A stretch of 64,000 bases of DNA from Acidobacteriota bacterium (GTDB taxonomy: Bacteria > Acidobacteriota > Thermoanaerobaculia > Multivoradales > Multivoraceae): contig JAPPFP010000006.1 in assembly GCA_028877275.1 (NCBI GenBank), positions 496,001 to 560,000 on the forward strand, given 5' to 3'. Made by a program: the position numbers and the translations under genes. Of the stretch, positions 1 through 8,731 are shown piece after piece. Numbering within the stretch: position 1 is the stretch's first letter; every line of letters begins with the position of its first letter. The notes under the pieces were generated by a model that saw nothing but the letters and a program-made list of their open reading frames with translations, ran no database searches and was not told the DNA's origin.

Positions 1-33
1 GGCTGATAAGGACAAGTCCCAGCGGGTGAAACG

Positions 34-51
34 GCTGGCGTCTTCGCCAGC
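34..51. terminator. small hairpin after the beta-propeller gene
   Basis: A perfect 7-bp stem (GCTGGCG / CGCCAGC) closes a TCTT loop about 20 bases past the stop codon of the minus-strand gene at 71-1495. Only three T residues follow on the minus strand, so an intrinsic terminator is possible but weak. It could instead be a REP-like palindrome such as those near 51.6 kb. Bases 1-70 otherwise hold nothing I recognise. Confidence 0.3.
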
Positions 52-70
52 GGGCGGTCTTGCGACGCTG

Positions 71-1495
71 CTACGTCTGCGGCCGAATGTCGAACGCGAC
101 GGCTTCGCGGTCGTTGCGCACCAGCAGGATCCCCTCGGCGATCGCGGGGTTGTTCCAGGTGCGTCCGGAGACGGCGGGCAGCGCGGCGACTTCCTGGTGG
201 CTTTCGGGCATGGCGCGCACCAGGACGAGCTGACCCCGTTCCGTGGTGATCAGCAGGTGGCCTGAGGCGAGCAGAAGCTGGCCGTGGCCGTAGCGGCCGC
301 CCTTCCACATGCGGTCGCCTGTCTCGGCGTCGACGCAGGCGAGGATGCCGTTGTCCAGCCCGTAGACGTAGCCATCGTGGAACACGGAGGTCGAGAAGGT
401 GTTCTTCATCCGGTTGTTGAACCAGATCTCGCTCGCCGACGCGGTGTTCGCTTCGAGATCCGCATCGACTTCGAGCACCGCGGCACCGTGGCCGTAGCCG
501 GACGACACGAAGATGCGGTTCGGCGCCACCTGGAGTGGCTGCGCGGCGTTGATGCCGTTCATCGTCGCCCAGGGCCGGCTCCAGTAGGTCCCGCTGCCGT
601 CGGTGGCAATCCCTGTGACCTGATCGGCGCCGATCAGGACGATCTGGGAAAGGCCGTCCAGCGTGAAGACCGTTGGCGCGGTGTAGGCGCCCTCTGCATC
701 GAGCGCCCGCCAGCGAATCGCGCCGGTCTCCAGCTCGTAGGCGATGACGGCTCCGTTCGGGCCGCCGGGCGCTGTGAGGACCGCTCCGGCCAGAATCGCC
801 GGTGACGCCGCCATGCCCCAGGTCAGGTTCGCGGCGCCCGAGTCCTCGAGGATGTTCGTGCGCCAGACCAGAGCGCCGGTCGCGGCGTCGAGCGCCTGCA
901 GTTCGCCGGTGGCGCCGAGCGCGACCAGGGTGCCCTCGTACAGGGCCGGCGTGGCGCGGGGGCCGTCGCCGCCCATGCTCTCCTCGAAACGAGCGTCCCA
1001 GCTCGCGCTCCACCGTTCGACCCCGGTCAGCAGGTCATACGCGGCGACGACCTCCTGTTCGCGCCGCTGCTCGATCGTGTAGGCGAGGCCGTCTCCGACG
1101 ACGAAGGACGCGTAGCCGCCGCCGACCGGGATGCGCCAGAGTTCGGGCGGGCCTTCGTTCGGCCAGGCCGTGTTGATCGGTTCCGGATAGCGGCCGTCCA
1201 TGTGGAGGCCGCGGTAGTAGGGCCAGGAGCCTGCTGACGGCGTTTCGGCGGCCGGCTCCGGCTCGGCGGCCTGGGCGAGGGCAGGCGCTTCGGCCTGGTC
1301 CCGGTGCGTCTCGATCGCGCGGTAGTGGCGGTCCTCGTGGTGAAAGTCGAGTTGCGGCATCAAACCGCCCGAGATCTGCAGGTGCATTCCCGTCGTCAGG
1401 TTCAGCACCAGCGCCAGGCCGGCGAGCGCGGCCACGGAGATGCCGGTCCATTTCAGGAAGGCAAGGAAGCGGCTTCGTTTCCTGGTTTTGGTCAT
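71..1495 (-). CDS. PQQ-binding-like beta-propeller protein, membrane anchored
   Basis: The 474-residue protein opens with a basic stretch and one hydrophobic segment (about residues 10-33), which should anchor it or export it. A proline/alanine-rich linker follows, then a propeller from about residue 90. Repeats carry the D-x-x-TG-x-x-x-W tryptophan-docking pattern, for example ALDAATGALVWRT and CVDAETGDRMWKG. This fits the PQQ-like/BamB propeller fold. I see no quinoprotein dehydrogenase catalytic residues that would assign a substrate, so a scaffold or sensor role is as likely as an enzymatic one. It is divergent from the acyl-CoA dehydrogenase gene. A TAGGAT hexamer lies seven bases upstream of the ATG and could be the -10 box of a leaderless transcript. 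Confidence 0.85.
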   Translation of the reverse strand: MTKTRKRSRFLAFLKWTGISVAALAGLALVLNLTTGMHLQISGGLMPQLDFHHEDRHYRAIETHRDQAEAPALAQAAEPEPAAETPSAGSWPYYRGLHMDGRYPEPINTAWPNEGPPELWRIPVGGGYASFVVGDGLAYTIEQRREQEVVAAYDLLTGVERWSASWDARFEESMGGDGPRATPALYEGTLVALGATGELQALDAATGALVWRTNILEDSGAANLTWGMAASPAILAGAVLTAPGGPNGAVIAYELETGAIRWRALDAEGAYTAPTVFTLDGLSQIVLIGADQVTGIATDGSGTYWSRPWATMNGINAAQPLQVAPNRIFVSSGYGHGAAVLEVDADLEANTASASEIWFNNRMKNTFSTSVFHDGYVYGLDNGILACVDAETGDRMWKGGRYGHGQLLLASGHLLITTERGQLVLVRAMPESHQEVAALPAVSGRTWNNPAIAEGILLVRNDREAVAFDIRPQT

Positions 1496-1551
1496 TGCAG
1501 GAATCCTATTCCCTGGCAGTACAGACGTCGCTGTTACTCTGCCGTCCCTCT

Positions 1552-2709
1552 GTGAAGGCCCCCACGGTCCATCTCCGCTTCCTGCCCGCGGCTCTGCCGG
1601 AAGGGGCCGAGAACCTCCGCACGGACGTGCGGGAGCTACTCGAAGAGACGCGCGCCGGGGGCATCTGGTTACCGGACGGACTCTCCTGGTGGGGCCGCAA
1701 CCCGGCGCTCAGCCGTGCGCTCGGCGACGCGGGCTTCATCGGCATGACCTGGCCGCGAGAGTACGGCGGCTCCGAACGGAGCTATCTGGAGCGCTACGTG
1801 GTCACCGAGGAACTGCTGGCGGCCTGCGCCCCGACCGCCTTCCACTGGTTCGCGGACCGCCAGATCGGCCCGAGCATCCTGCGTTACGGCACCGAGGAGC
1901 AGAAGCAGCGCTTCCTGCCGCCGATCGCCCGCGGCGAGCTCTCGTTCGCCGTTGGCATGAGCGAGCCCGACTCCGGCTCCGACCTGGCCTCGATCCGCAC
2001 CCGCGCCGAGCGCGTGGACGGCGGTTGGCGTCTCAACGGCTCGAAGATCTGGACCTCCTACGCACACGAGGCCGAGTACTGCGTCGCCCTGGTGCGCACG
2101 GAACCGAAGTCGGACCAGCGGCACGCCGGCATGAGCCAGGTCATCATCGATCTGAAGAACTCGGACGGGATCACGGTGCGGCCGATCATCGACCTCCCGG
2201 GACGCCACGACTTCAACGAGGTCTTCTTCGAGGACACGTTCGTGCCGGACGACTGCCTGCTCGGAAACTCCGGGGATGGCTGGGCGCAGGTGACGTCCGA
2301 GCTGGCCTACGAACGGAGCGGGCCGGAGCGCTTCCTGACGAACTTCCATCTGCTGCGCGCGCTGGTCGACGTGCTGGATGGGAGCGCGTCGTCCGCGGCG
2401 CGGAGCGAGGTCGGGCTGCTGGTCAGCCGGCTCTGGGCGCTGCGAGCCGCCTCGGTTTCGGTTGCCGCGGCGCTCGAGGCCGGGGAGACGCCCAATGTGG
2501 AGTCGGCCCTGGTCAAGGACCTGGGCACCAACTTCCAGCAGGAAGTGCCGGAGATCGTCCGCCGTGTCGTGGCCGATGAAGAGGTGTCCGACCAGGCGGT
2601 CCTCGACATCCTGCGTCAGGTCATCCTGGCAGCGCCCTCGTACACGATCCAGGGCGGCGCGACGGAGATCCTCCGCGGCATCGTCGCCCGGGGGCTGAGG
2701 CTGCGATGA
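1552..2709 (+). CDS. acyl-CoA dehydrogenase, first subunit
   Basis: About 385 residues from the GTG at 1552; an ATG at 1495 in frame is possible but lies on the start codon of the divergent gene. The three ACAD domains are visible: helical N-terminus, the FAD/substrate beta-domain with MSEPDSGSDLASIR near residue 135, and a C-terminal bundle ending in GGATEILRG. The family oxidises acyl-CoA thioesters to 2-enoyl-CoA with FAD and passes electrons to ETF. The next ACAD gene overlaps it by 4 bp (ATGA), so the two are co-translated and may form a heteromeric enzyme, as do the paired steroid side-chain ACADs (ChsE1/ChsE2) of actinobacteria. The substrate is not determined. Confidence 0.92.
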   Translation: MKAPTVHLRFLPAALPEGAENLRTDVRELLEETRAGGIWLPDGLSWWGRNPALSRALGDAGFIGMTWPREYGGSERSYLERYVVTEELLAACAPTAFHWFADRQIGPSILRYGTEEQKQRFLPPIARGELSFAVGMSEPDSGSDLASIRTRAERVDGGWRLNGSKIWTSYAHEAEYCVALVRTEPKSDQRHAGMSQVIIDLKNSDGITVRPIIDLPGRHDFNEVFFEDTFVPDDCLLGNSGDGWAQVTSELAYERSGPERFLTNFHLLRALVDVLDGSASSAARSEVGLLVSRLWALRAASVSVAAALEAGETPNVESALVKDLGTNFQQEVPEIVRRVVADEEVSDQAVLDILRQVILAAPSYTIQGGATEILRGIVARGLRLR

Positions 2710-3725
2710 GCAAGATGAGGCAGCTCCTCCTGGACACGGCGGTGCGCCTGTTCGAGGCTGCGTCGGCGGACGAAGTCTTCGAGGCGGTCGAGGAAGGCCG
2801 TTTCCCGGAGAGCCACTGGCGGGCGATCGAGGACAACGGCCTGGTCGACATGCTCCTGCCCGAAGAGGCCGGAGGCGCTGGCGTCGACTTCGGCGACGCG
2901 ATGGCAGTGGGGCGGACGGCCGGCGCCTTTGCGCTGCCGTTGCCCCTGGTCGAGACGATGATCGGCCGATGGCTGCTCGCAGACGCCGGTCTCGAGGCGC
3001 CCGCGGGTCCGTTGGGAATGGTGACCGCCGCGGGCCGACTCGAGGTGGCCTGGCCGGACAACGTTGCGGCGCTGGTCGTGTCTGACGCTAGGGGCGGCGT
3101 CGGCTGGGTCGCCGCCGGCGAAGTCGAGTCCGAGCGCGGCACGAACAGTGCCGGTGAACCGGTGGGGCGATTACGGGAGCCACCGCCGATCCCTCCGGGA
3201 CAGTCGGGCGACCTGAGTTCGGAACCGTCTCCCTCCACCGTGATGGCGGTCGCCCGTAGCGCGATGATCGCCGGCGCCATGGAGCGCATCCTCGATCTGA
3301 CGATCGAGCACGTTCAGGGACGGGTCCAGTTCGGGCGGCCGCTGGCCCGCTTCCAGGCAGTGCAACAGTTGGTGGCGATCATGGCCAGCCATGCGGCCGT
3401 GGTGGGCGTCGCCTCGGATACGGCAGTCGAGTCGACTCACGGGGAGGGGGACAGGAACGCCGCGTTCGCCGTAGCCTGTGCCAAGGCCCGCGCCAGTGAG
3501 GCCTGCTACGAGGTCACCCGTATCGCGCACCAGCTCCACGGCGCGATCGGCTACACGCGCGAGCACGACCTGCACCGCTTCACCCGCCGGCTCTGGGCCT
3601 GGCGGGACGCCGACGGGGACGAGGGCTACTGGCAGCAGCGGGTCGGCGAGATGGCGCTTCGCTCGGGTGGGGCCGGCCTGTGGCCGCTGCTCGTCGGGGC
3701 CCGGAGTGCAGGCTTGGAGCGATAG
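2706..3725 (+). CDS. acyl-CoA dehydrogenase, second (short) subunit
   Basis: The 339-residue product starts inside the stop of the previous gene. It is shorter than a typical ACAD of about 380 residues. The N-terminal and C-terminal helical regions are recognisable (HGAIGYTREHDLHRF near residue 280), but the middle beta-domain is reduced and lacks the clear S-x-P-x-x-GSD flavin-loop motif of the upstream partner. This split of features is typical of alpha2-beta2 heteromeric ACADs in which each subunit supplies part of the FAD or active site. It is most likely the partner of the 1552-2709 product. A lone regulatory paralogue is the alternative. Confidence 0.88.
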   Translation: MSKMRQLLLDTAVRLFEAASADEVFEAVEEGRFPESHWRAIEDNGLVDMLLPEEAGGAGVDFGDAMAVGRTAGAFALPLPLVETMIGRWLLADAGLEAPAGPLGMVTAAGRLEVAWPDNVAALVVSDARGGVGWVAAGEVESERGTNSAGEPVGRLREPPPIPPGQSGDLSSEPSPSTVMAVARSAMIAGAMERILDLTIEHVQGRVQFGRPLARFQAVQQLVAIMASHAAVVGVASDTAVESTHGEGDRNAAFAVACAKARASEACYEVTRIAHQLHGAIGYTREHDLHRFTRRLWAWRDADGDEGYWQQRVGEMALRSGGAGLWPLLVGARSAGLER

Positions 3726-3755
3726 GCTCCGGCTTTCACCGAGCCAGCCGTTTCG

Positions 3756-4169
3756 ATGTCGCTGACCTTCGAGCACGTCCACATCATCTGCGAGGACCCG
3801 CACGCTTCCGCGCGCTGGTATCGGGACATGCTCGGTGCTGTGATCGCGGGCGAGCACGAAGTCCGCGGCGCGCCGCAGATCCGGGTCGAGGTCGGTGGCG
3901 TGCTGGTCCTTCTGCGCGGCCAGCGGCCTGGAGAGACGCCGGTGTCGACCCGGCCGATGCGGGAGTACGAGGGCTACTCCAGTCACGACGAGTGGGGCAC
4001 GGATCACTTCGGATTCACCTACCGCGGGGACTTGCTGGCGTACTGCGAGGAACTGCGGGGCAAGGGCGCGGAGTTCGCAGTCGAGCCCTGGGAGTTCGCG
4101 CCCGGCGTGTTGCTCTGCTACCTCGCGGCGCCCGACAACGTGAGCATCGAACTGGTTCAGGTGAAGTAG
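3756..4169 (+). CDS. VOC (glyoxalase/bleomycin-resistance/dioxygenase fold) protein
   Basis: A 137-residue single vicinal-oxygen-chelate module pair. The start FEHVHIICEDPHASARWYRDML is the usual first beta-alpha unit, with the metal-ligand-type His at residue 7. The C-terminal LLCYLAAPDNVSIELVQ holds the expected final Glu. VOC proteins include glyoxalase I, methylmalonyl-CoA epimerase, dioxygenases and resistance proteins. Its position between two ACAD genes and a MaoC-like gene suggests a lyase or epimerase acting on a CoA intermediate, but no specific reaction can be read from the sequence. Confidence 0.85.
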   Translation: MSLTFEHVHIICEDPHASARWYRDMLGAVIAGEHEVRGAPQIRVEVGGVLVLLRGQRPGETPVSTRPMREYEGYSSHDEWGTDHFGFTYRGDLLAYCEELRGKGAEFAVEPWEFAPGVLLCYLAAPDNVSIELVQVK

Positions 4170-4185
4170 ACACAGGGAGAAGTTG

Positions 4186-5028
4186 ATGGACCAGTCGAAC
4201 GGGAACGGGCCTTACGTTGGAAAGCGGCTCAGCAACGGGACCTTCGTCGTCGTCGACGCCGTGCTCGCGGACTACTACGGCGGCCTGGAACTCGAGCCGC
4301 CGAGTTCCGGCCTGTTGCCCTCCACGATCGCGAGCGGCCCGGATGGCGACTACTTCCGCGAGATCGCCTTCGCCAACCAGACCGGCCATCTCTGGATGCG
4401 GGAGGAATGGGCGCTTTCGGCGCCGATGAAGGCGGACACCGTCTACAGCGTCGAGGGCGACATCTGCGACATCTACGACCGGCGCAACCGCGTCGTCGTG
4501 GACTACCGGGTCCGACTCAGGGACGGTGACGGCCGGCAGGTCCTGGAGACCCACCATCACCAGAGCTTCCTGCGCGACCAGGAGTACACCGGGGACGTCG
4601 ACCTGCGTGATCCGCGAAAGAAGCCGGGGGCGCGACGCTTCGACGTGCCGGAGGGTGAACGGTTCGGCGGCCTCGAGCGCACGATCTCACTCGAGATGTG
4701 CGGCCAGTTCTTTCACGGCAACGCGAACTACCACACCGACAGGGAAGCGTCCCGCGAGCTCGGCTTCCAGGACGTCGTGGTCGGCGGCCGGATGACGATG
4801 GGCTACGTCGGCCACATTCTCGAAGAGCGATTCGGCGAGGCATGGTGGCAGAGCGGCTCCTTCGACCTCAAGTTCACGAACCCGGTCTGGCCCGGGGACA
4901 CGATCACCGTCAACGGCGTCGTGACCGGCCAGGACCCGGACGATCCCGAACGCGCCGCGGCCTTCGTCTGGATCGCCAAGGCGGACGGCACGGTCGCGCT
5001 CATCGCCCGTGCCGGCGTCGCAGCGTGA
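4186..5028 (+). CDS. MaoC-like (hotdog) dehydratase/hydratase
   Basis: 280 residues from the ATG at 4186, preceded by a purine-rich AGGGAGA ribosome site; a TTG one codon upstream is less likely. Length fits two hotdog units: an N-terminal FAS1-like dehydratase half, and a C-terminal MaoC half with NYHTD and DVVVGGRMTMGYVGH, the region that carries the catalytic Asp/His of (R)-specific enoyl-CoA hydratases. Its place after two ACADs fits hydration of the enoyl-CoA they produce. ACAD pairs next to MaoC-type hydratases are known from steroid side-chain degradation; the substrate here is inferred only to be a long or branched acyl-CoA. Confidence 0.85.
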   Translation: MDQSNGNGPYVGKRLSNGTFVVVDAVLADYYGGLELEPPSSGLLPSTIASGPDGDYFREIAFANQTGHLWMREEWALSAPMKADTVYSVEGDICDIYDRRNRVVVDYRVRLRDGDGRQVLETHHHQSFLRDQEYTGDVDLRDPRKKPGARRFDVPEGERFGGLERTISLEMCGQFFHGNANYHTDREASRELGFQDVVVGGRMTMGYVGHILEERFGEAWWQSGSFDLKFTNPVWPGDTITVNGVVTGQDPDDPERAAAFVWIAKADGTVALIARAGVAA

Positions 5029-5057
5029 CTTCGACACATCTCCTTACAGGAGCACCA

Positions 5058-6527
5058 ATGACGACCCGACGTTCCGCCCTCGCCCTGCTGCTGCTCGTTG
5101 TTGCGGCACTGCCTCTTGCCGCGAACGACACCGGCCGCGACTGCCGCGGCCTGGTCGGCCTGACCGACCTCGACCACGCGGTCGAGCCCGGGCTGCGAGT
5201 CGCGGCTTCGGAAGGTGTGCCGGCCCACTGTCGCGTGCGCGGCGTCGTCAACCGGGCGATCCGCTTCGAGGTCACGCTTCCCGACGACTGGAATGGCCGG
5301 ATGATGTTCAGCACGGTCGGCGGCGCCGCTGGGTTCATCGGCGACACGACGAGCCTGCTCGGCCGCGGTTTCGCGATGGCATCGACCGACACCGGCCACG
5401 AGGGCCAGGACCGCGACTACGTGCGGCAGCCCGAGGCCCTGCTCGACTACGCCTACCGCGGCGTGCATCTCGCGACCGCGGTCGCCAAGCGGGTGATCCA
5501 GCACTACTACGGCCGGGAGATCGACTACTCCTACGTCAAGGGCTGCTCCAACGGCGGCCGCGCGGCGATGCTCGAGGCGACCCGCTTCCCGGACGACTAC
5601 GACGGCGTCCTGGCCGGGGCGCCGGCCTTCCGCTTCCAGGAGTTCGTGCCGTGGATGATCGGCGGAGCGCGCCTGCAGGCGAAGCATCCGCTGACGGCGG
5701 AGTCCTTCCAGTTGCTGGGCAAGGCGTCCGGCGAGGCGTGCGACGCGCTGGACGGGGTCGAGGACGGCGTGATCGCCGATCCGACGAAGTGCACCGCGGA
5801 CGTCTTCGATCTGAACGCTCTCCAGTGCCCCCCGGATTCGACGGAGAAGTGCCTCACCGCGGGCCAACTCCAGACCGCCCGCTACATGTACGCGGACGTC
5901 GTCGACGCGGACGGCAACGTCCTTTCACCGGGGGTGCCGCCGGGCGCCGAGGACGCCGGCGACTGGGCAACCTGGATGCTGCCGACTGCCCGTCGCGGGG
6001 CTCCTGACCAGTCCCTGATTGACGGCATGGACGTGCTGCTCGAGGCTCTGATGCGCTTCGAGCCGGACTTCGACGTCGATGCGTTCGACCCGGTCGCCGA
6101 CCGTGATCTGCTCGCAGCCGCCACCGCGCCCCTCGACGTGCTGACGGCGGACCTCTCTGCGTTCCGGGCACGCGGCGGCAAGCTGCTGATGTACCAGGGC
6201 TGGAACGACTACCCGTTGCGGCCGCAGCGGGCGATCGACTACCTGCGCGACGTGGAGGAGGAGAGTGGCGGCGAGGCGGCGGACTTCTTCCGCCTGTTCA
6301 TGGTGCCCGGCATGGTTCACTGCGCCCGCGGTCCAGGCGCCTGGGTCGCCGACTACGTCGACCCGCTGGTCGCCTGGACCGAGGAGGGGATAGCGCCGGA
6401 GCGGATCGAGGCCAGCCGGCCGGGACCGGAGCCGGCGTTCACGCGCCCGCTCTGCGCCTGGCCTGAGGCGGCGAAGTACGACGGCGACGGGGACGTGAAG
6501 GACGCGGCGAACTGGAGTTGCAAGTAG
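5058..6527 (+). CDS. tannase/feruloyl esterase family hydrolase, secreted
   Basis: 489 residues from the ATG at 5058, with AGGAG seven bases upstream. A signal peptide (about residues 5-22, LALLLLVVAALPLAA) sends it to the periplasm or outside. The tannase family signature is complete: the nucleophile elbow GCSNGGR near residue 162, the Asp in GWNDYPLRP, and the catalytic His in MVHCARGPG. Flanking Cys residues near the Ser and His match the CS-D-HC disulfide arrangement of feruloyl esterase B and tannase. Substrates should be esters of aromatic acids, but the family also includes MHETase-like and uncharacterised members. It may be co-transcribed with the preceding MaoC gene (29-bp gap). Confidence 0.9.
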   Translation: MTTRRSALALLLLVVAALPLAANDTGRDCRGLVGLTDLDHAVEPGLRVAASEGVPAHCRVRGVVNRAIRFEVTLPDDWNGRMMFSTVGGAAGFIGDTTSLLGRGFAMASTDTGHEGQDRDYVRQPEALLDYAYRGVHLATAVAKRVIQHYYGREIDYSYVKGCSNGGRAAMLEATRFPDDYDGVLAGAPAFRFQEFVPWMIGGARLQAKHPLTAESFQLLGKASGEACDALDGVEDGVIADPTKCTADVFDLNALQCPPDSTEKCLTAGQLQTARYMYADVVDADGNVLSPGVPPGAEDAGDWATWMLPTARRGAPDQSLIDGMDVLLEALMRFEPDFDVDAFDPVADRDLLAAATAPLDVLTADLSAFRARGGKLLMYQGWNDYPLRPQRAIDYLRDVEEESGGEAADFFRLFMVPGMVHCARGPGAWVADYVDPLVAWTEEGIAPERIEASRPGPEPAFTRPLCAWPEAAKYDGDGDVKDAANWSCK

Positions 6528-6847
6528 CCGGCGTCGACACGAGCGAAGCCCGGAATCACGGTAGTCCTAGCGCGATCTTTCCGCGACGTTGCACCGCCAA
6601 CTCGATTCTCGATGCGAATCGCTACTCTCCGGTCCGTCGACCCGTGATCCATGGTGGGCGTCCGCAGACCTAGCGGGTCCCCTCGGGCCGCCACCACACT
6701 CTTGTGACGTCTCTCCACTCCTAGTGTAGGGTCACCGCCTCTGAACTCCCGAGGCGGCTGGCCTGTGGCTTGCGCAGTAGCCAACGCGTCCTCGCTCCTG
6801 ACGTTGGCAGCGACCTAACCGATCTGCGATCCTCGCACGCCGAAGCA
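6528..6847. other. intergenic left boundary of the Qat island
   Basis: About 320 bases without a convincing gene, between the tannase stop and the preferred ATG of qatA. A TTG at 6770 in the qatA frame could extend that protein by 26 residues, but the extension is not conserved-looking. The region contains one perfect hairpin (6735-6757) and becomes less GC-rich toward the qat genes, in keeping with an island edge. I could not find a -35/-10 pair good enough to call a promoter. Confidence 0.6.
6735..6757. repeat. inverted repeat upstream of qatA
   Basis: CCGCCTC and GAGGCGG form a perfect 7-bp stem around a 9-base loop, 90 bases before the preferred qatA ATG. It could be a terminator for upstream transcription or a regulator-binding palindrome controlling the defence operon. 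There is no T-run on either side, which argues against an intrinsic terminator. Confidence 0.4.
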
Positions 6848-8731
6848 ATGTGGTCCGACAACGAGACGAGCCGCGACTTTCTCAACTTCCGTTGTGTGGC
6901 CGAGACGGCCGCAGAGATGATCGTGCAGGCGAACGGTCAACCCTTGTCCATGGGTGTATCGGGTGGGTGGGGTGCGGGAAAGTCCTCAATGCTAAGCCTC
7001 ATCTCGGAATCCCTCCGGGCCCGTGACGACCACGACTATCTATTTGTTCACTTCAACGCTTGGCTGTACCAAGGGTACGACGACGCTCGAGCGGCGATGC
7101 TCCAGGTTATCGCCGAGCGCTTGGTCGAGCACGGTGAGGGCAAGAACACGGCTTTGGACGATGCGAAGGAACTCCTGGCACGAGTGAACTGGCTTCGCGT
7201 CGCTGGCCTAACCGCGAGTTCTGTGTTGTCGGTTGCGACCGGGTTGCCGGCGGCAGGACTCGTTGGGGCAACGCTTGCGGCCGGTAAGAGACTCTTTGAT
7301 CGTAAGTTAGCGCCGGAGGACATCGAGGCAGCGGAAGAGGCTGGAGCTGGTCTGGCAGCCGAAGCGGGACGGCTACTAGGCCCGAAGGAAGAGCTCACAC
7401 CGCCTCGGCAGATCGAGGATCTCCGGACGCATTTCGTGGCCACGCTGGAGAAACTCGACGTTACGTTGGTGGTGTGTGTGGATGACTTGGACCGTTGCCT
7501 ACCGGCGACGTCTATCGCCACGTTGGAGGCGATTCGACTGTTCTTGTTTCTTCCGAGGACGGCGTTCGTGATCGCCGCTGACGACCGTATGCTCCGCCAG
7601 GCAGTCCGAGTGCATTTTGGCATTGAGGACTTGGCAGATGACTTCATCACGAACTACTTCGACAAGCTCGTCCAAGTGCCGCTCCGCGTTCCGCCTCTCG
7701 GTACGCAGGAAGTGAGGGCGTACCTGATGTTGCTCTTCGTAGATAACAGCGACTTGGCGTGTGACGAACGGGAGCGAGTACGTGTCGAGGTGTGCCGACG
7801 GCTGGCCGACTCTTGGAAGGGCGAACGAGTCGATTTGCGCTTCGTGAATGGTCTCATCAAGGAATGCCCGGCGGAGCTTCGAGCGAACCTCGAGATCGCC
7901 GACCGGTTAGCGCCGCTGATGACAACGGCGAAGCAGATCTCGGGCAATCCGAGGTTGATAAAGAGGTTTCTCAACACACTGTCGATTCGGCTGTCGATGG
8001 CGGCGGCACAGCATGTGGCAGTAGACGAGGGTGCCCTGGCGAAGATGCTGCTGTTCGAGCGATGCGGGAGTGCAGAGGCGTATGCTGAACTCGTGTCCGC
8101 AGTGAACGATGGTGATGAGGGAAGACCAGAGTTTCTCTCGAGCTGGGAGGAGAGGGCACGCGAGGGGGAGGAACTGGAGGATCTTCCGAATGCTTGGAGA
8201 GGGGCGTTTGTGAGAGACTGGTTGGCTCTTTCGCCGGCGTTTGGGGACATGGACCTGCGTCCGGTTGTCTATGTGAGTCGGGAGCACATGCCCATTGTCG
8301 CTGCGACTGACCAGCTCTCCTCGAACGCGATTGAGATTCTGGAGGCTCTGGTGCGGCTTGACCGTCCGAGTGACCAGTTGGCTGAACAACTGCTGGGCCT
8401 GCCGGGACGGGACGTGGCTGCGATTCGTGAGAGGCTTATGGTGCAGGCCCGGCAGGTGCAGGAGTGGGGAACCCCGGGTGTGCTCTGGGGATTGATGACG
8501 GTGGTTAAGGCGGCGCCGGATGCGGCACCTGCGCTCTCAGGGTTCTTCGAGAGTGTTCCGGTCTCCCGAGTGCGAGCCGACGTAGTTCCTGTCCTGGTTC
8601 GCGAAGCGTGGGCGGACGATGCGCTAAAGAAGTGGCGGCGAGACGAGGAGCTTGCGGAACCTGTGAGGAAGGCGATTGAGCAACTCTCGGCAAAGCCCGG
8701 GAGTGGAAGCTCGTCGAAAGGGGTCAACTGA
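6848..8731 (+). CDS. qatA: QatA, KAP-family P-loop ATPase of an anti-phage system
   Basis: 627 residues from the ATG at 6848, chosen because the protein then begins MWSDNETSRDFLNF, the usual start of KAP NTPases. Walker A is GGWGAGKSS near residue 39. Walker B is VVCVDDLDRC near residue 210, with the KAP-typical DDLDR. A hydrophobic stretch (about residues 120-150, between the two motifs) matches the membrane-segment insertion of KAP proteins. The gene heads a tightly overlapped four-gene operon in the order of QatABCD, a defence system established against phages in Enterobacteria. The ATPase is essential for defence there; its mechanism is not settled. Codon use (more TTG, CTA, AGG) differs from neighbours. 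Confidence 0.9.
   Translation: MWSDNETSRDFLNFRCVAETAAEMIVQANGQPLSMGVSGGWGAGKSSMLSLISESLRARDDHDYLFVHFNAWLYQGYDDARAAMLQVIAERLVEHGEGKNTALDDAKELLARVNWLRVAGLTASSVLSVATGLPAAGLVGATLAAGKRLFDRKLAPEDIEAAEEAGAGLAAEAGRLLGPKEELTPPRQIEDLRTHFVATLEKLDVTLVVCVDDLDRCLPATSIATLEAIRLFLFLPRTAFVIAADDRMLRQAVRVHFGIEDLADDFITNYFDKLVQVPLRVPPLGTQEVRAYLMLLFVDNSDLACDERERVRVEVCRRLADSWKGERVDLRFVNGLIKECPAELRANLEIADRLAPLMTTAKQISGNPRLIKRFLNTLSIRLSMAAAQHVAVDEGALAKMLLFERCGSAEAYAELVSAVNDGDEGRPEFLSSWEERAREGEELEDLPNAWRGAFVRDWLALSPAFGDMDLRPVVYVSREHMPIVAATDQLSSNAIEILEALVRLDRPSDQLAEQLLGLPGRDVAAIRERLMVQARQVQEWGTPGVLWGLMTVVKAAPDAAPALSGFFESVPVSRVRADVVPVLVREAWADDALKKWRRDEELAEPVRKAIEQLSAKPGSGSSSKGVN

Noticed and set aside
6702..6730. Promoter for the qat operon (TTGTGA with TGTAGG at 17-base spacing)
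   Set aside because: The -10 matches only three of six consensus bases, so it is no better than chance.
6770..6847. Upstream TTG start for qatA
   Set aside because: The extra 26 residues have no family resemblance, while the ATG at 6848 gives the standard KAP N-terminus.
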